From NCBI GenBank assembly GCA_036939755.1, contig JALLAZ010001019.1, forward strand, positions 1-11,944: a stretch of 11,944 nucleotides of DNA. Direction: 5' to 3'. A program made the translations under genes and the position numbers. The notes under the pieces were generated by a model that saw nothing but the letters and a program-made list of their open reading frames with translations, did not search any database and had not been told where the DNA came from. This DNA is from Stephanodiscus triporus (Eukaryota > Bacillariophyta > Thalassiosirophyceae > Thalassiosirales > Thalassiosiraceae). This document shows positions 8,341 to 11,944 of this stretch, piece by piece (position 1 is the first letter of the stretch; every line of letters starts with the position of its first letter).

Positions 8341-8353
8341 GGGGGTGGGGGGG
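8323..8353 (+). other. G-rich tract with G-quadruplex potential spanning the hydrolase stop codon
   Basis: GGGG, GGG, GGGGG and GGGGGGG tracts with loops of 1, about 10 and 1 bases span the TGA at 8338-8340. The structure would sit at the start of the 3' untranslated region of the hydrolase mRNA, about 150 bp upstream of the next start codon. Confidence 0.6.
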
Positions 8354-8505
8354 CTTAAAATTCCCATCCTTAAATATTTTAGCATCGCAGCCTTATTTAA
8401 ATGCGCTTCAAAAGTTTTTTTTTCTCTCAACTGCCGTCCCCCCCTCACCAAAATATTTATTTACTCCCAATAATTTTCAAGGTTGAACTACAATCTCCCA
8501 AGACA

Positions 8506-9176
8506 ATGATACTTCGATTCTCCTGCATACTACTACTCCTTCCGACATGCCACGCGACGATGCCTTATTGGCATTGGTACACAACAAGTGAAGAAATAAA
8601 GACGTACGAGAAATACGCATCAGCGTGCCCGGTGAGCAATATTTTTGCGTTGAGCCTTGTTCTAGCGACAATATGTGGGTCCTTAAAAGCTCTTAATTTG
8701 TCGCAGCTTGGCAGTTATCGGGATGTTACTGGTAGTGTGCTGCAGGTTGGATGTATAGTACCGTGCCCGCTGGGCAGATATGGATCACACACCCATTTGA
8801 GGACTTCTGATACATGCACAAAATGCCCTCGTGGATCATATTTAGGTACGTGTTCGTTTGATGTCGGACCTCTCGTACCCTGATTCAACTCACACATGGG
8901 TGGCTAGATGTGGCAGGTGGAGCCACTGTTGATGATTGCAGACTGTGCCCCATAGGGACATATGGCGATACGGAAGGGCTGGTCAGTCGAGAATGTTCGG
9001 GAAGATGCTCCGATCTCAACACTGATCAGACACGATATTATGGCATGTCCGAAGGACTGGTGTCAAAAAGTGCTTGCAGGAGTTGTCCCGACGGTTACCT
9101 AGATGTTCAGGCACAATGCAAGAATAAAAAGTCGTTTCTGAACTTGTATGCGGGTGGACTACCCGGGCAGGAGTGA
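8506..9176 (+). CDS. Small secreted cysteine-repeat protein (CP-x-G-x-Y repeats), three exons
   Basis: Exons 8506-8631, 8707-8845 and 8908-9176 join to 177 residues. Introns are 75 nt (GTGAGC..CGCAG) and 62 nt (GTACGT..GCTAG). The ATG has A at -3 and begins a signal peptide, MILRFSCILLLLPTCHA, with likely cleavage after residue 17. The mature protein has about five copies of a Cys-Pro-x-Gly-x-Tyr unit, starting at Cys41, Cys62, Cys82, Cys102 and near the C-terminus (SCPDGY), as in the ephrin-receptor-like/GCC2-GCC3 and TNFR-like cysteine folds. Both junctions support splicing: the first creates CPLGSYRDVTG and the second RGSYLDVAGGATVDDC. An extracellular or cell-surface role is inference. 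The 3' end is less certain: the last Cys block has no partner, and an extra exon after the acceptor-like site near 9259-9263 is possible. The gene follows the hydrolase by 165 bp on the same strand. Confidence 0.75.
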
Positions 9177-9300
9177 ACCCATTCATCTCGTTTTGCATCG
9201 TATAGCCGATATTGATGTTCAATACGTATATGCAATTCCGTTAACAATTAATTTAACAGGTAGGTCTACCAAACTCTAATACGGAACACTCCCATTGTCG
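9177..9300. other. Convergent intergenic gap
   Basis: 124 bp between two convergent genes, holding both 3' ends. It includes an acceptor-like sequence (ATTTAACAG, ending at 9259) that may belong to an unrecognised last exon of the cysteine-repeat gene. Confidence 0.4.
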
Positions 9301-11631
9301 TCAAAATTCCCCCCTCGTCTTGGACATGCGATGACGCGTCATCTGCCAACACGTCGGTTGCCTTTTGTTGAACGATAACGATTCAGGTCGAATCAAAATG
9401 GGCAAGTGGACAACAGTAGCAGTGCCTCCTTCTCGCTTGATGACTGCCACCGTGTCGAAAGTGTGGTGAGCCGCGGTTGTCGTTGTCGTCGTCGTCGTCA
9501 AGGAGGAGGCGGACAGCAAAATATTTCCCGTTACGACCCCCTTCTCGTTCCGGCAGGCAACGGCGACATCCTTACTCACAAAGGAGGTCCTGTTGGTAGT
9601 AGCACTACCACCCGAGCATTCCATGACTTGACGATCTTTGACTACAATCCCGCTTCGACGTCGATCAATCTGCGTGCCATTCCGCGGTGGCAGCATGCCA
9701 CCACCCTCCATCGTGCCTTGATCGCGACCTACGCCACCAGCGGCGGTGGTGGCGGCACCATCTCGACTCGAGGTAAAAGCGGCACTCGCGTCGTTGTCCC
9801 GACCATTGACTTCATATTTGCTTTCGTTCTTCATTGATTCGGCGGGGGACTCGGAGCCGAGCACTACGACATTCGACGGTTCGCGATTCCTCGTGACGCG
9901 ACGGTAGCTGTCGTCATCTCCCCCCCCCCCCTCCGATGAAGTCGCCGCTCCGCGGTCTCGCCGCGGACGATGCCACTGCTGCTCGTGCCGTGCCCTCCTT
10001 GTCGATGCCGCCCCCGCCATCACAGTCGCCGCGACGACTCGAGGAGACGCGACGACCCGGGCCGGGCTGGGGCTGGCGGTGGCGGCGCTTTCAGTGGTGG
10101 TGCTGCTCCACCCGCCCCCCGAGCAGCTGCTGCTGCCGCCGCCGCTACCAGCGCTGGGAAAAGGACGCGTGGCGAACGAGATCAGCGGCGGGGGAGGAGA
10201 CGGCGAGCCGACGCCACCACTGAGAGGAAGCACCTCGGACGAGATCAGCGGGGGGGGGTGGCGTGGCGGGTTCTTGTCGGCGACGATCGGAGGAATACAG
10301 TGATAGGGACGAAGATGATTATTTTGCCGACGATGCGCCGTCGGTCTAAATGCCATCGCATTCCCATCCGCGACCACGATGGTTCTCATATCTCTCGTTC
10401 TGCCGTCGTCGTCGCAGTAGTCGCTTCCGCTGCTTCCGGAGCTCCTGCTGCAGCTCGATGTCGTGATCGTTCGGGGGGTGCCTTGACACTGCGGCGACTT
10501 CTTCGATGCATTGACTTTGGTCGATTCGCCCATCTCCCCTCGTTCCGCCCTCGACCGGATGGGCGAGAATACCGATCCGAGCGCGGAGAGAGATTTCCTA
10601 TTGGGCGGAGACGCAATGCCCTGGGTGCCGCCGCCGCGAAAGTCGGACGCAATGTCGGAGTCGGATCGGGGAGGAGACGTTCGATCGTCATCCCGCTTGG
10701 CATGGTCGTCGCCCCGAGTAGACTCGCCCGTCAGCTCATGATGTTGTTGTCGCCGCTCGTCCATTTGCTGCACGCGTTGCTCCATGACGATGATGCGATC
10801 CATCTTCCTCTGGAAGGCGTCTCCGACATCCACGGCGATCTTGCCCATGACGACCCCTTCAATCATCTTTTCGAGGCGATCGCTTTTTTTTCCCCTACCG
10901 TCGTCGTGCCCACCCCCACCCCCATCCTCTTCCTCATCCACATCCGCCCCCCCCCAAAGTCCTCTTCGACGATGGCTCTCGCCGTCGCCGAAGTCGCTGA
11001 CGTCGTCGTCTTCGTAGTTATTCTCCGAATGTGAGATGACCGTGATGATCTTGTTCAGCATCAGCTCGGGAGGCGGTGAGGGAGAGAACCCCCTCGAGCC
11101 ACTGCTGCCCCCCTCTCTCCTTCTCCTCCTCCTCCTCCTCCTCCCCATGTCGCTGATCGCCAGGCTTCGGACCAGATCGTCCCAATTCAGCCCGCTTGGC
11201 TTAGAGAGGAAAGCGCTGAGCTTTCTCTTGGACTCCTCCTCGATATCATCGTCCGACAGAGGGAAGGAGGAGGAAGATGCCGACGAGGAGGGCCAGGAGC
11301 AAGAGTGCGACTTAGAGGAGCTGCCGTCGCTTTCATCGTCGCCGCGACCATCGCCGTACAGTCCGCCGGCAGTCCGCTGCTCCATCTGCCACTCTCGCTG
11401 CCACGCCAAAATCGGCGTCTCGCCACGATCCCAGCGCGCGGACTTGACGGGGAGAAGAAGAAGCTCCCGGCGCCTCTGGTTGTCGTCCTCGCGATTGCCC
11501 GCCCTAGGCGTCGACGATGAAGAGTTGGACTTCTCCTCCCACGCCAACCTCAGGTCCCTGAAGTCGGCGGCGCGGCCGTCCTCTAGTGGGAAGGGGACGG
11601 CATGGTCATGGTCGTTGATCATCGTCGCCAT
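9301..11631 (-). CDS. Large, mostly disordered protein of unknown function
   Basis: An uninterrupted frame of 776 codons, starting at an ATG with G at -3 and +4. I do not recognise a family. It is rich in Ser, Gly, Asp and Arg, with low-complexity runs: nine Arg at 164-172, Gly/Asp/Glu around 228-246, and eight Thr near the C-terminus. More ordered islands are about 18-33 (EDGRAADFRDLRLAWE), 72-86 with Trp77 and Trp81, 137-162 (LSAFLSKPSGLNWDDLVRSL), 188-200 (PELMLNKIITVIS) and 251-300, where heptad-like hydrophobics suggest a helical or coiled-coil segment. There is no signal peptide or membrane helix. Acidic, basic and Ser-rich blocks together would fit a scaffold or nuclear protein, but this is weak inference. 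The antisense frames are explained as shadows because they only read runs such as poly-Leu opposite poly-Arg. An undetected intron in the low-complexity parts cannot be excluded. Confidence 0.68.
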   Translation of the reverse strand: MATMINDHDHAVPFPLEDGRAADFRDLRLAWEEKSNSSSSTPRAGNREDDNQRRRELLLLPVKSARWDRGETPILAWQREWQMEQRTAGGLYGDGRGDDESDGSSSKSHSCSWPSSSASSSSFPLSDDDIEEESKRKLSAFLSKPSGLNWDDLVRSLAISDMGRRRRRRRRREGGSSGSRGFSPSPPPELMLNKIITVISHSENNYEDDDVSDFGDGESHRRRGLWGGADVDEEEDGGGGGHDDGRGKKSDRLEKMIEGVVMGKIAVDVGDAFQRKMDRIIVMEQRVQQMDERRQQHHELTGESTRGDDHAKRDDDRTSPPRSDSDIASDFRGGGTQGIASPPNRKSLSALGSVFSPIRSRAERGEMGESTKVNASKKSPQCQGTPRTITTSSCSRSSGSSGSDYCDDDGRTRDMRTIVVADGNAMAFRPTAHRRQNNHLRPYHCIPPIVADKNPPRHPPPLISSEVLPLSGGVGSPSPPPPLISFATRPFPSAGSGGGSSSCSGGGWSSTTTESAATASPSPARVVASPRVVAATVMAGAASTRRARHEQQWHRPRRDRGAATSSEGGGGDDDSYRRVTRNREPSNVVVLGSESPAESMKNESKYEVNGRDNDASAAFTSSRDGAATTAAGGVGRDQGTMEGGGMLPPRNGTQIDRRRSGIVVKDRQVMECSGGSATTNRTSFVSKDVAVACRNEKGVVTGNILLSASSLTTTTTTTTAAHHTFDTVAVIKREGGTATVVHLPILIRPESLSFNKRQPTCWQMTRHRMSKTRGEF
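9477..9500. repeat. (GTC/GTT)n microsatellite near the C-terminus of the 9301-11631 gene
   Basis: Repeated GTC and GTT triplets on the plus strand encode the run of Thr codons (ACG/ACA/ACC types) before AAHHTFDTVAV in the minus-strand protein. Confidence 0.75.
11117..11146. repeat. (CTC/TCC)n microsatellite encoding the Arg run
   Basis: About eight CTC/TCC-type triplets on the plus strand read as AGG/AGA-type codons for the nine-Arg run of the minus-strand gene. On the plus strand they give a spurious poly-Leu frame. Confidence 0.8.
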
Positions 11632-11944
11632 TTCTGCCCTCTCAGTCTTTTCACCGGTGATGGCGATCTCCTCGTCAAATCAGACGTTTGTCATTGATGT
11701 GATCATCTATTTGCCTATCAATACTCTGCCCACGATTGCCGCGTCTCCTTGTGTTGGTCGGGGTCGATCGGATCGGGGCGGTGCGCGTAAGTTTCTGTTG
11801 GAAGAAAACACGAGAAAACCTTAAAACTTTTACTCTACTCTCTAGAGTGTATCGTATCTGCCTATTATTTACGTAAACAAAAAACTCTCCCCATGTCTCC
11901 ACTTATAGCTTTTAGGTTTCCCCCCGACCTCACTCTTTTTACCA
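11632..11944. other. Upstream region of the minus-strand gene starting at 11631
   Basis: 313 bp without a convincing gene. It should contain the 5' untranslated region and promoter of the disordered-protein gene. The distal part (11820-11944) is AT-rich. I see no clear promoter motif. Confidence 0.45.

Noticed and set aside
8401..8505. Upstream ATG at 8401 as start of the cysteine-repeat gene
   Set aside because: It would bury the clear signal peptide starting at 8506 behind about 35 unrelated residues; ATG 8506 also has a good context.
9970..11034. 354-codon plus-strand open frame
   Set aside because: It is the antisense of the 776-codon gene, with Arg/Pro/Ala strings typical of a GC-rich shadow frame.
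11036..11824. 262-codon plus-strand frame with a poly-Leu segment resembling a membrane helix
   Set aside because: The Leu run is the complement of the Arg-codon run in the minus-strand gene; no domain is recognisable.

Overview
The window looks like nuclear DNA of a eukaryotic alga, most likely a diatom, probably centric. The reasons are small spliceosomal introns of about 53-85 nt with GT..AG ends, a PEX3 peroxisome-biogenesis gene, an FkbM-type methyltransferase in the form common in diatoms, a secreted CP-G-Y cysteine-repeat protein, and genes packed on both strands without operons. Nothing looks bacterial, viral or organellar. The taxonomic call is inference from gene content and recalled family resemblance, not from a search.

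Layout. (1) 1-2315, plus strand: 3' part of a four-exon gene for a large conserved protist protein of unknown function; its 5' end lies outside the window. (2) 2592-3945, minus strand: an FkbM-type methyltransferase-like gene, rebuilt here as five exons and converging with gene 1. (3) 4031-4523: a foldback, MITE-like element with terminal inverted repeats of about 55-60 bp, filled with hairpins built on one motif; it begins about 85 bp upstream of the FkbM start codon. (4) 4879-6798, minus strand: intronless PEX3 with a long acidic low-complexity insertion. (5) 6898-8340, plus strand: intronless alpha/beta-hydrolase of the PHB-depolymerase/feruloyl-esterase (LpqC-like) type with a C-terminal membrane anchor, divergent from PEX3 across only 99 bp. 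(6) 8506-9176, plus strand: a three-exon secreted cysteine-repeat protein. (7) 9301-11631, minus strand: a large, mostly disordered protein of unknown function.

The genes do not form an evident pathway. The tightest relation is the PEX3/hydrolase pair, which probably share a bidirectional promoter. The two halves differ in style: 1-4880 is more AT-rich and its genes are split by short introns, while the PEX3, hydrolase and 9301-11631 genes are GC-richer, intronless and full of CGA/GTC trinucleotide repeats that encode Asp, Thr, Ser, Arg and Gly runs. I see no clear novel multi-gene system. The items most worth following up are the foldback element, the reading-frame conflict at the N-terminus of the FkbM gene, and the membrane-anchored hydrolase beside PEX3.
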